NCBI GenBank assembly: GCA_007117235.1
Contig: SKGY01000103.1
Location: forward strand, 1 to 14,293
Source: Balneolaceae bacterium
GTDB taxonomy: Bacteria; Bacteroidota; Rhodothermia; Balneolales; Balneolaceae
Length of the DNA stretch: 14,293 nucleotides
Reading direction: 5' to 3'
Positions within the stretch are counted from its first letter, which is position 1. Every line of letters begins with the position of its first letter. The position numbers and the translations under genes were made by a program. Shown here in pieces: positions 1 to 7,833 of the stretch. The notes beneath the pieces were generated by a model, which searched no databases, was not told where the DNA came from, and was given only the letters and a program-made list of their open reading frames with translations.

Positions 1-1784
1 CCACCCTGCACTTGTGGAAGGGCGTTCATTACGGAGTTCAGATAATCATCGAAACGAAGGTGGACAACTTCTTCTTTTTGATAGATCGTTTCGTGAATTT
101 TGGCAATTGTGAAAATACGGCTACGAACCTCATTCAATTTCCCTTCAATTAAAGGAGTGTCTTCTTCCATAATCTGGAGATCTAGAAGTCCGGCAATCAC
201 CGCAAGATTATTCTTAACTCTATGATGCACTTCCTGGAGCAAAACCTCTTTCTCATCAAGTGAATTTTGCAGACGTGCTTCCATTCTTTTTTGCTCAGTT
301 AAGTCAACATAAATACTATATGCTGCTACAACTTCATCGTCTTGCCAAATAGGAATTGCATTTATAATGATATTCCTTTTTTCACCCGACTTTGTCTCCC
401 GCACAACCTCTCTATTCCCACCTTTACCTTCAAAAACCTCTTTGGAAAAACTATTAAAGCACTCCATCTCATCTTCCGGCACAACCATGTTGTTCAAATT
501 TTCTCCAATCAATTCGAGTTTATTGAACCCGAAAAGGGTTGTGAAACTGTCGTTTACCTTCGTGATTTTATGGTCTTTATTCATCATAACCATTCCCAAA
601 GGAGAGCTTTCAAAAAGCTGTGAAATCAATTCATAATTTTTATCTCTCTCTTTCTCAATTTCAATGACATCGGTAATATCTGTCGCCGTCCCCACTAAAA
701 AATCTTCACCGGTATTTGCAAACTTGCTTAACAAGACATGGAAATGCCGATTACCCTTCTTCGTCATTACTTCCACAACCGCGTGTCCTGTTCCGGAAGT
801 AAATACATCAGAAACGATATTATTAAGCCGCTCCCTATCTCCCTCAACTATGTATTCAAGTACTTCTTTTCCACTATTCAAGTCCTCGGGATTAAACATC
901 TCTTCAAAGGTGTTATTCCACCTTACCAACTTCAGTTTTTTATTAATCACGAAGAAAATATTCGGAATACTATTAATTACTGACTCTGTAAATCTTCGCT
1001 CGATCTGTAATTCCCGTAGAGTAGCCTTCTCTTTACTCTTATCTCGGAATGTGTTGATAATTCTTAACTGATTATGCTCATTTTTATACAGGACAGATGA
1101 AACTTCTACTGTAATAATCTCACCGCTTTTATGGATATACTCTTTCTCCCCTTCGTAAATTGATTTTTTTTCACGAATTGTTTTTGCCTTCTTGTTTATC
1201 GGTCTGTTATCATCCGCAATAAGAGTCCTTCCCCCTTTCAAAATCTCATCCTTCCTATAGCCTAGCATTTTACAGGCAGCTGGATTAATGTCTATAATCT
1301 CTCCTTCTGGAGTTCCAAGTATGATACCGGCAAGTGAATTTTTAAAATGCTGACTGTATATCTCAGTAGACTCTCGCAAAGATTGCATGGCCTTCATGCT
1401 TTTCGTTACGTCTTCGTACTGTACAAGTGCGCTGGCTTCATCATAGGGTGTAATCAATACTTTGAACCAGCTTAATCCAACACCTTTCTTACTATATGGA
1501 GCTGTGAGTTCAAATTGACCTTTGGCTCGATCTAAAACATCACGCAACCCAAAAATAAGTTTCAGTGCATGGTCATCACCGTTTTTAACTGCCTTCTCAC
1601 AGTGAACGAAATAGTTGCCGTCAGTTTTCTGAATCCCAAACCATTGAAACCCCTTTTCGTCGCTCTCCCATTTTGAGTTTGTTGCAATAATGTCTCCCTC
1701 ATCAGCAATAATTGCTGCTGCTGTTGGTAGCGCATTAAACAGTGCTTCGCTAACTTCTTCGTTTATGGTATTGATTAACTTCAT
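1..1784 (-). CDS. Soluble multi-PAS sensor histidine kinase, HisKA_2 type (C-terminus beyond window)
   Basis: This frame is open from an ATG at 1784 to the window edge, giving about 594 residues. An in-frame TAG lies 36 nt upstream with no other start codon between. Seen: four PAS-like modules at roughly residues 8-125, 141-255, 267-373 and 388-494. The first carries an NYF-x2-C...WF pattern typical of a divergent PAS group. The H-box EVHHRVKNNL follows, with the likely phosphoacceptor His521 next to Arg. The HATPase domain should lie beyond base 1. No membrane segment is visible, so the protein is probably cytoplasmic. Family knowledge: HisKA_2 kinases autophosphorylate and pass phosphate to receiver proteins; PAS modules sense small ligands, redox state or light, or mediate dimerisation. 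No ligand can be named. The gene just upstream encodes a lone receiver-like protein, a conceivable but unproven partner. Family call is firm; signal and output are unknown. Confidence 0.9.
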   Translation of the reverse strand, partial: MKLINTINEEVSEALFNALPTAAAIIADEGDIIATNSKWESDEKGFQWFGIQKTDGNYFVHCEKAVKNGDDHALKLIFGLRDVLDRAKGQFELTAPYSKKGVGLSWFKVLITPYDEASALVQYEDVTKSMKAMQSLRESTEIYSQHFKNSLAGIILGTPEGEIIDINPAACKMLGYRKDEILKGGRTLIADDNRPINKKAKTIREKKSIYEGEKEYIHKSGEIITVEVSSVLYKNEHNQLRIINTFRDKSKEKATLRELQIERRFTESVINSIPNIFFVINKKLKLVRWNNTFEEMFNPEDLNSGKEVLEYIVEGDRERLNNIVSDVFTSGTGHAVVEVMTKKGNRHFHVLLSKFANTGEDFLVGTATDITDVIEIEKERDKNYELISQLFESSPLGMVMMNKDHKITKVNDSFTTLFGFNKLELIGENLNNMVVPEDEMECFNSFSKEVFEGKGGNREVVRETKSGEKRNIIINAIPIWQDDEVVAAYSIYVDLTEQKRMEARLQNSLDEKEVLLQEVHHRVKNNLAVIAGLLDLQIMEEDTPLIEGKLNEVRSRIFTIAKIHETIYQKEEVVHLRFDDYLNSVMNALPQVQG

Positions 1785-1908
1785 CTCTTCAATTAGTTGG
1801 ACTAATCCTATTATGGCACTAATATGAGTAACCTAACAATCAATAAACAGACGTAAAAAGCTTATTTTTAACAGCACCTTAAATACTGATGGATTACTAT
1901 TAAACAGC

Positions 1909-2331
1909 TTAGGCGTTTTTCTCTGCTACTAGAAAAGATGGGTAGAATTTTTCACCATTCGATACTGTATTAATTGCCCTCACCAGTTCTTCCCTTGCAG
2001 GGTCGCAATATAGATAACCATCAATCCCTAATTCATAGATAGGCTTAATCAATTCATGGGATTTATAAATATGGAGTGCAATGAGTTTACTATCAGGCAT
2101 AGTCGATTTTATTTCAGACAGTGTTTTCATCGTTGAGGATTGAGAGCTCAAAAGATCAACCAATATTACATCTGCATCTATTTTGGAGTTAGAAATTTCC
2201 ATACTCGGCATTACGGCTGACTTGACCGTTTTTAAATTTCGAAAACCATCATGTATAAGCCCCGCAATGCTTTTTGAGCGGGGAGTGTGGTCTGCAGCAA
2301 TGATGATATTAAGATGATCCTGTTCTTCCAT
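1909..2331 (-). CDS. Stand-alone degenerate receiver (REC-like) protein
   Basis: The 140-residue protein has the length and pattern of a lone response-regulator receiver domain with no output domain. Strand beta-1 reads NIIIAADH, where typical receivers have two adjacent acidic residues; here only Asp14 remains. Asp59 in VILVDLL matches the phosphorylation site. The usual Thr/Ser after beta-4 is His87 (LIALHIY), and the usual Lys after beta-5 is Cys109 (GYLYCD). The sequence otherwise resembles the receiver half of NarL/FixJ regulators and stops where a linker to a helix-turn-helix would begin. Replacement of three of the conserved pocket residues suggests weak or absent phosphorylation control, so it may act as a pseudo-receiver or scaffold. 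It lies between the terminator after the NarL-type regulator and the PAS kinase at 1-1784, with about 125-140 nt free on each side. It could be a decayed regulator, although the frame is intact. Confidence 0.75.
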   Translation of the reverse strand: MEEQDHLNIIIAADHTPRSKSIAGLIHDGFRNLKTVKSAVMPSMEISNSKIDADVILVDLLSSQSSTMKTLSEIKSTMPDSKLIALHIYKSHELIKPIYELGIDGYLYCDPAREELVRAINTVSNGEKFYPSFLVAEKNA

Positions 2332-2375
2332 ATCTAAACATATGATTCAGAAGTAAAGGCTGGTATCAGGTAAAA

Positions 2376-2399
2376 GGCTTAATTTTTTTGCGGCTTAAT
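2376..2399. repeat. Direct repeat GGCTTAAT x2 upstream of the lone receiver gene
   Basis: GGCTTAAT occurs at 2376-2383 and again at 2392-2399, 16 bp start to start, separated by an AT-rich 8 bp. It lies 45-68 bp upstream of the ATG at 2331 in the 140-bp gap between two regulator genes. A transcription factor binding in tandem is possible but unproven. Confidence 0.4.
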
Positions 2400-2443
2400 A
2401 GCGTAAAACACCTACTTACTTATTGACTGGCTAGACTTAAAGC

Positions 2444-2480
2444 AAAAAAAAATAGATGAGTAGCGCTTTGTTTACTCGTC
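2444..2480 (-). terminator. Probable intrinsic terminator after the NarL-type regulator
   Basis: On the minus-strand transcript, GACGAGUA (2480-2473) can pair with UACUCAUC (2462-2455) around a 10-nt loop: an 8-bp stem with one C-A mismatch. After UA comes a run of nine U (2452-2444). The 5' arm overlaps the last codons and part of the stop of the regulator gene. The stem is short, but the U-tract and the 140-nt gap that follows support a transcript end between the HK-RR pair and the downstream receiver gene. On the opposite strand the stem would pair fully with a G-U wobble, but without a following U-tract. Confidence 0.55.
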
Positions 2481-3134
2481 AGATGTAGGGGAGATCAGAT
2501 TGTGTTGAAATGCGTATTTTACGAGCCCTGCGGTATTTCGCGCACCAGTTTTCTGAAGCAAATTTCTTCTGTGAGCATCAACGGTTCTTGAGCTAATGTA
2601 GAGCTTTTCGGCAATCTCCTGGTTTGTGAACTCTTTGACAATCAATTCAAGAATTTCGAGTTCTCTTTCTGTGATATGAATTGGGTCAGGGGTAGAAGAT
2701 TTACCTTTGCCTTTAACTAAATCGAGCATGATGCTTTGCGTCGCTTCATCACTAAAGTAGTGCTTACCATCCATGATGGTCAAGATGGCTTCTTTTAGCT
2801 CATTTCGCCCGGCACTTTTCATTACATAACCGGACGCACCTGCCTGAATCATTTGTCGAATATGAAGATCATCGTTGCTCATTGTAAGAGCCAGAACTTT
2901 AAGTTCGGGATGCTTCTCTTTTAATAATTTAGTAGCCTGTATACCGTCCATCTCCGGCATATTGATATCCATTATTATGATATCAACTACTTTCTCTTCA
3001 ATCTTTTTGAGGACTTCAGCTCCAGTTTCGGCTTCATCAACCACATCTATGCCTGCCTGAGGCTCGAGCATAAGCTTAATGCCGTCTCGTACAATTTTGT
3101 GATCGTCTGCCAGCAATACTTTAATGTTAGCCAT
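2472..3134 (-). CDS. NarL/FixJ-family DNA-binding response regulator
   Basis: The 220-residue protein has the usual two-domain layout and length. The receiver domain (about residues 3-120) has the acidic pair Asp10/Asp11, phosphoacceptor Asp56 in MDINMP, Thr84 and Lys106, so all switch residues are present. The C-terminal LuxR-type helix-turn-helix (about 153-213) shows ITERELEIL, NQEIAEKL and SRTVDAHRRNLLQK. Family knowledge: phosphorylation at Asp56 promotes dimerisation and promoter binding. The start lies 11 nt after the stop of the large PAS kinase, whose DesK/NarX-type core is the class that normally partners NarL-type regulators, so the two very likely form a two-component system. No clear Shine-Dalgarno precedes the ATG, and translation may be coupled to the kinase gene. 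The target genes cannot be read from the sequence. Confidence 0.93.
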   Translation of the reverse strand: MANIKVLLADDHKIVRDGIKLMLEPQAGIDVVDEAETGAEVLKKIEEKVVDIIIMDINMPEMDGIQATKLLKEKHPELKVLALTMSNDDLHIRQMIQAGASGYVMKSAGRNELKEAILTIMDGKHYFSDEATQSIMLDLVKGKGKSSTPDPIHITERELEILELIVKEFTNQEIAEKLYISSRTVDAHRRNLLQKTGARNTAGLVKYAFQHNLISPTSDE

Positions 3135-3145
3135 AAATTTTCAAT

Positions 3146-6100
3146 TTAAGTTGGTACTACCACTGATATTATTGAACCTCGCCCTAATGTACTCACAATA
3201 TCTAAATTTGCAGCCATTGCACCAACTCTTGTTTTCATACTCTGTAAACCTATACCATGTCCCATTTTCTCCTCAACCACAAAACCAACTCCATCATCTT
3301 CAATAGTAAGTAATATTTCATTTTTAGCATGTATAAGCTGAACGCTTATATTCCTTGCATCGGCATGCTTAAGTGCATTATTAATTCCTTCCTGAGCAAT
3401 TCTATACAGATTAATCTGAATGTTATTTGGAATCTGTGAGTCATCAATTTTTTGAAAAAGGTAAAATTTAACTTTCGAATTATTCTTTACCTGATTTATT
3501 AATGATTCCAGCGCCAGCTCTAAGCCATAATCCTGAATAGCTTTTGGAAGTAAATTTTGGGAAATATTTCTGGTTTCTGAGATTGCATAGTGTAAGAGTT
3601 CGAGCCCATTCTTAAAGGTATTGTCCAACTTTTTTGGCAGACCTTTAGCATCCTCATACACTGTTTCCAAATTCATATTTGCTGCAGATAAATACTGCCC
3701 CAAGCCATCATGAAGCTCTTTTGCAATCCGGTGTCTTTCCCGCTCTTCACCCTCAACAATTGCACTAATCGCTCTTTCTTCAGCTTTTTTCTGCTCTGTT
3801 ACGTCATTGACAATTACCAATCTGTGGATCTTTCCATCATAGTAAATCTCTGAGCCGGAAATTTCTGCTATAATTTTTTCTCCTGATTTTTTCACTTGAG
3901 TCCAGGTATCAAAACCCGTCTTTTTTTTCTTCACACTTCTCGCAATCTCTTTTTTGATCTCTTCATATTCAGCTTCAGGATGAAGTTCATGAATACTTAA
4001 CTGTAGCAATTCTACTTCAGCATATCCATACTTCTCAATTGCCGAATTATTTACTGCCACAAATTTGAGTGTATCCGGGTCGTATATATACATCGGTAGC
4101 GGGCTCTGCTTAAATAAGAGACGGTATTGCTCTTCTGAAGCTTTGAGACTATCTCTGGCTTCAATATCCAATGTTAAATCAGAAATAGTCCCAACCATTT
4201 GTACAGCTTTATTATCGTTATTTCTGATAAAGAATCCCTTATCAATCACAAACCTGTATTTTCCCTTTCCATTTAGAAAACGATATTGATCCGACCAATA
4301 ATTTTCGACTGAATTCATAGCTTTGATCAAGCTCTTTTCAATCCTCTTTAAATCATCGGGATGTATGCGCTGAAGCCACCAATCAAAATTTGGGGCAACC
4401 TGATCCGCCTCATATTCAAAACGTGTCATCCATCCTTCACTCCACCACACTTCACCCTTTTTTATATTGAAGTCATAAAGAACATCATTTGAACTTTTTG
4501 CAATCAGCTCAAACTTATTCCTCTCCTGCTGTAACTCTTTCTGGTACTCCAGAACCTGAGTAATATCTACCATCGCCCCAATTACCCTCAGCAGCTTATT
4601 CTCTTCATTTCTGATTAGTACTGCAGAATCTTTAACCACTCTTACATTATTTTCCGCATCATAAAACCGATATTCTTCCTCCCATTCCAGATCATCAGAG
4701 TTCTCTGCCTTGATCATACTTCCTTCTACTCTTTCACGATCATCCTCGTGAATTTTACTCTGCCAAAAATTTAACTTGTTCTCATAATCTCTCTTATTAT
4801 ACCCCATCACGTTTTCAATACCTTCTCCCCACCACAGTGTTTTCTCTTCAGGGTTCCACTCCCATACCACATCAGACACATTATTTGCAGCAGCTTCAAA
4901 ACGCTGCCGTTCTCTTGCCAGCTGGTTTTGAATCTGCTTCAACTCTGTAATATCCTGAACCGTACTTATTCTGTACATGTCTCCACTCTCCTCATCTTCA
5001 ACTATTGATAAGTTGACAATTCCGTTAAACAGTGAGCCATCTTTTTTCTTTAATGTCGTTTCCATGGAGGCAACTCTCTCTTTGTCAAGTTTTTTTACGA
5101 TATCATCTGTTCTGGAGTCACTTCCCTCAGGATAGAGGTCGTGAATATCCAAGCCAACCATCTCATCTTTATCATAGCCAAACAGATTAAGATAGGCCTG
5201 ATTTACCCTCTCAAGCTTGTTGGTTTTATGATTACTCACAGACAGCGCCGTATTTGATTTGATAAACACATTGGCCAAAAGCAGATTCTCTTTTTCATAC
5301 TTTTTCCGAGTGGTTATATCTCTGTTCACAGCAATGATATCCGAAATTTCACCGTCGGAATTTTTTATAAGTGTAACTGAACTGAAGACATTTACCACTT
5401 GTCCTGTTTTTGTTTTCTGGGTGATCTCACCCTGCCAAAAACCCTCATTCAATAGAGCTTCAAATGCAGACTCATTTGTAGTACCATCGTCATAATTTGT
5501 GGGCAGATAGTTCTCAAGATGGTCACCTATAACCTCAGAAGCTTTCCATTCGTAAATATCTTCTGCCGCTTTATTCCAGCTGGTTATTTTAAACTCCTTA
5601 TCTACGGATATAACCGCATCAGATATATTTGTAAGGAGTGACGCCTGAAATAACAGACTCTCTTCGTAAGCTACTCTATCGGATATATCAACGTGTGTAC
5701 CTACTAGCCGAACCGGAATGCCGTTATCATGCCATTCAACTGCTTTCCCCCTGTCAAGAATCCAGACCCAGTGTCCATCTTTATGCTTCATTCTTACTTC
5801 ACATTCGTAAATATCCTTCTCTCCGGAGATATACTTTTGATAAGCCTCTTCAAATTTCTCATGATCATCAGGATGTAGCAGATCATTCCAGGTTTCTATA
5901 TTAATTGGCTGAAGTTCCTCAAGAGTGTAGCCAACAAGGCGAGCCCAAATCTCGTCAAATCGGGTTTCACCAGTTGTAGGATTCCACTCCCATTTACCAA
6001 TGTTAGCACTATCTGTTGTTAACTGAAGCCACTCTTCATTTTCTCTGAGCTTCTCTTCCATTATTTTTCGCTCAGATATATCAACTCCAATTCCAAGTGA

Positions 6101-6601
6101 AAGACTATCACTTATCCTGACATTACTCCACGTGGTCTGAAGCCGGCTCCCATCTTTTGCAATTAACTCCTGATCAATCCATTTTCCACTTGGATTTTCC
6201 ACTTCGGATTTTACTTTAGGATACCCCTCATCTGTAGTCATCATCTTTAAAATATCAGATGACTTTGCATCCTTCTCAGTGTAACCTAATCTCTCTTCAA
6301 AATAGTGATTTACATCTTTTACTTTACCGCTTTCGCCGTGCAGATTGATAAATACCGGCATGTAATCAAGCAATTTTTGAAGCTCATCTTTCTTGCTATC
6401 TATATACTTACCGTAGCTTTTCATCATAAAATAGAGAGCCACTGCGGTTAGAGTAATGTAGAAAAGGCCTTTAATGGTTTGGTAAGTAGTCAGATAAGCT
6501 AAATCACCAACCATCATTTCCAACAATTGGTCTGTAGTGGTAATCCACAGAACTGCGAAAATAAAATAAATAAGAGCGACTCTGAAAGGCGTGAAATTCA
6601 T
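3146..6601 (-). CDS. Membrane-anchored sensor kinase with seven PAS-like modules, NarX/DesK-type core
   Basis: I start the gene at the ATG at 6601 (1151 residues). An in-frame TTG two codons earlier is possible but less likely. Seen: two hydrophobic segments at about residues 6-26 and 44-60 with little between them, so sensing is probably intracellular or within the membrane. Seven PAS-like modules follow at about 76-175, 192-306, 320-433, 442-552, 569-682, 699-812 and 826-936, several ending in the DIT/DIS motif of PAS-PAC units. The HisKA_3 core has ERHRIAKELHDGLGQ with His964. The HATPase domain has the N-box around NNALKHA, then DDGVGF and GHGIGLQSM. Modules 5 and 6 look like an internal duplication. 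The NarL-type regulator follows after 11 nt. Signal specificity cannot be assigned. Confidence 0.93.
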   Translation of the reverse strand: MNFTPFRVALIYFIFAVLWITTTDQLLEMMVGDLAYLTTYQTIKGLFYITLTAVALYFMMKSYGKYIDSKKDELQKLLDYMPVFINLHGESGKVKDVNHYFEERLGYTEKDAKSSDILKMMTTDEGYPKVKSEVENPSGKWIDQELIAKDGSRLQTTWSNVRISDSLSLGIGVDISERKIMEEKLRENEEWLQLTTDSANIGKWEWNPTTGETRFDEIWARLVGYTLEELQPINIETWNDLLHPDDHEKFEEAYQKYISGEKDIYECEVRMKHKDGHWVWILDRGKAVEWHDNGIPVRLVGTHVDISDRVAYEESLLFQASLLTNISDAVISVDKEFKITSWNKAAEDIYEWKASEVIGDHLENYLPTNYDDGTTNESAFEALLNEGFWQGEITQKTKTGQVVNVFSSVTLIKNSDGEISDIIAVNRDITTRKKYEKENLLLANVFIKSNTALSVSNHKTNKLERVNQAYLNLFGYDKDEMVGLDIHDLYPEGSDSRTDDIVKKLDKERVASMETTLKKKDGSLFNGIVNLSIVEDEESGDMYRISTVQDITELKQIQNQLARERQRFEAAANNVSDVVWEWNPEEKTLWWGEGIENVMGYNKRDYENKLNFWQSKIHEDDRERVEGSMIKAENSDDLEWEEEYRFYDAENNVRVVKDSAVLIRNEENKLLRVIGAMVDITQVLEYQKELQQERNKFELIAKSSNDVLYDFNIKKGEVWWSEGWMTRFEYEADQVAPNFDWWLQRIHPDDLKRIEKSLIKAMNSVENYWSDQYRFLNGKGKYRFVIDKGFFIRNNDNKAVQMVGTISDLTLDIEARDSLKASEEQYRLLFKQSPLPMYIYDPDTLKFVAVNNSAIEKYGYAEVELLQLSIHELHPEAEYEEIKKEIARSVKKKKTGFDTWTQVKKSGEKIIAEISGSEIYYDGKIHRLVIVNDVTEQKKAEERAISAIVEGEERERHRIAKELHDGLGQYLSAANMNLETVYEDAKGLPKKLDNTFKNGLELLHYAISETRNISQNLLPKAIQDYGLELALESLINQVKNNSKVKFYLFQKIDDSQIPNNIQINLYRIAQEGINNALKHADARNISVQLIHAKNEILLTIEDDGVGFVVEEKMGHGIGLQSMKTRVGAMAANLDIVSTLGRGSIISVVVPT

Positions 6602-6619
6602 AAACAACGAGTTATAGCG

Positions 6620-6643
6620 TTTACCCTATTTACTATTTTACCC
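6620..6643. repeat. Direct repeat TTTACCC x2 (GGGTAAA on the coding strand) before the PAS kinase
   Basis: TTTACCC occurs at 6620-6626 and 6637-6643, 17 bp start to start, 19-42 bp upstream of the kinase ATG at 6601 in the 81-bp gap after pheA. The position would suit a regulator site near a kinase promoter, but a 7-mer pair in AT-rich DNA can arise by chance. Confidence 0.3.
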
Positions 6644-6682
6644 TCTCTCAATCAACCTATATATGCTCTCTTAAAATGTGTG

Positions 6683-7831
6683 CTACCACTTTCCTTCTTT
6701 AACGGGAAAGCTTCCGAGTATTTTTAAATACTGAGCCTGTTTTTTTAGCTGTTTCAATGCGTCGGCAATTTGCGGGGTGTTTTTATTCCCCTCTATATCG
6801 AGATAAAAAAGTGACTGCCAGGGATGACCAAGCCTTGGCCTGGACTCCAGCTTAGTCATATTTACTCCGTGATCTCCCAAAATATTCAGACATTTTAACA
6901 GCGCTCCTTTCTCATCAACTGTTGCAAAAATAACTGACGTTTTGCAATTAAGCTGAGGATCACAAACTACCGGCTCCGGACTCACCACAACAAAACGGGT
7001 AAAATTCTCCGACTGATTGGCAAGATCACGTTTCAATACTTCAAGGCCATAAATTTCTGCTGCATACGCACTGCCAATTGCTGCTTGTGAAAGATCACCA
7101 TCTTCCGCAACTTTTCGAGCTGCCATAGCCGTGTCAAAATAGCTTTCAACGTGACATCTGCTGAGCCCTGCCAAAAAATGAGAGCATTGTGCAATTGCCT
7201 GAGGATGGGATAAAACTCTTCGGATATTAGAAATTGAAACCTGTTCAGGCGCCATTAGGCAGTGAATAATCCGAAGTACTTCTTCTCCAATTATGTACAG
7301 CTCCTTTTCTGCGAGAATATCATAAGTATCATTAATTGACCCGGCCGTGGTATTTTCGATCGGAAGTATTGCTACGTCTACATCACCGTTTTCAACCGCT
7401 TCTGCAGCTTGTATAAACCTCGTATATCCGACGCACTCAACATGATCGTACCGCTCACCAAAATGGCGAATTGCTGCCTGGTGGCTAAACGCACCATCCG
7501 TTCCCTGATAAGCCACTTTTATCGATTCTGCCTCAGCACTGTCATTCTGATGATCTACCAATACATTTGTCTGATATCGCACAGAATGCTGGATTATTTC
7601 TCTAAAAAGCTGCTCCAAAAAGTATGGATCTATACCCTCTTCAGCACCTAACTGACGAATTTTCTTTAGCAGTTCTTCCTCCCTATCCGGATCTCGAATT
7701 TCGTCAGACCGCTCAAGTTTATCAGACAGCACCTGTCGTACAATTCGCTGCCGTTCACCAAGTGCTTTTACAATAGACGTATCCAGACGGTCAATGGTTT
7801 TTCTGATCTCGTTAAGAAGGTCTTTCCCCAT
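6683..7831 (-). CDS. pheA: Bifunctional chorismate mutase / prephenate dehydratase (P-protein) with ACT domain
   Basis: This enzyme makes phenylpyruvate from chorismate via prephenate in phenylalanine synthesis. The start is the ATG at 7831, giving 382 residues, close to the 386 of E. coli PheA; a longer frame reaching 7930 would overlap the preceding gene by 97 nt. Seen in order: an AroQ chorismate mutase helix bundle (about 1-92) with LLNEIR, ERQRIV, RDPDREEELL and HSVRYQ matching the E. coli active-site positions; prephenate dehydratase (about 105-285) with LPIENTTAGSI, SHPQAIAQC and the catalytic NFTRF motif; and an ACT domain (about 295-375) with GALLKCL and LESRP, the phenylalanine-binding motifs, which imply feedback inhibition. 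The resemblance to the enteric P-protein runs end to end. The gene begins 2 nt after the AAA+ ATPase stop, so translation is probably coupled, though no functional link is evident. Confidence 0.96.
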   Translation of the reverse strand: MGKDLLNEIRKTIDRLDTSIVKALGERQRIVRQVLSDKLERSDEIRDPDREEELLKKIRQLGAEEGIDPYFLEQLFREIIQHSVRYQTNVLVDHQNDSAEAESIKVAYQGTDGAFSHQAAIRHFGERYDHVECVGYTRFIQAAEAVENGDVDVAILPIENTTAGSINDTYDILAEKELYIIGEEVLRIIHCLMAPEQVSISNIRRVLSHPQAIAQCSHFLAGLSRCHVESYFDTAMAARKVAEDGDLSQAAIGSAYAAEIYGLEVLKRDLANQSENFTRFVVVSPEPVVCDPQLNCKTSVIFATVDEKGALLKCLNILGDHGVNMTKLESRPRLGHPWQSLFYLDIEGNKNTPQIADALKQLKKQAQYLKILGSFPVKEGKW

Positions 7832-7833
7832 AA

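Noticed and set aside
664..1071. Plus-strand open frame of 135 codons, and other plus-strand frames across the window
   Set aside because: They lie antisense to well-supported minus-strand domains, and their translations are Ser/Phe/Ile-rich with no recognisable motif.
1806..1835. TTGTTA / CATAAT pair with 18-bp spacing upstream of the left-end kinase as a sigma-70-like promoter
   Set aside because: The match is moderate in AT-rich DNA, and the organism may use a different promoter consensus.
3921..3928. Run of eight T (A8 in the coding strand) inside the large PAS kinase as a possible slippage site
   Set aside because: The frame is intact on both sides through a Lys-rich stretch, and the protein is complete; no alternative frame continues sensibly.
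6602..6607. TTG start two codons upstream for the PAS kinase
   Set aside because: The ATG at 6601 lies just inside, neither has a good Shine-Dalgarno, and ATG is the more usual start.
6660..6690. Small GTG/CAC hairpin at the end of pheA as a terminator
   Set aside because: The stem is only about 3 bp and there is no proper U-tract.
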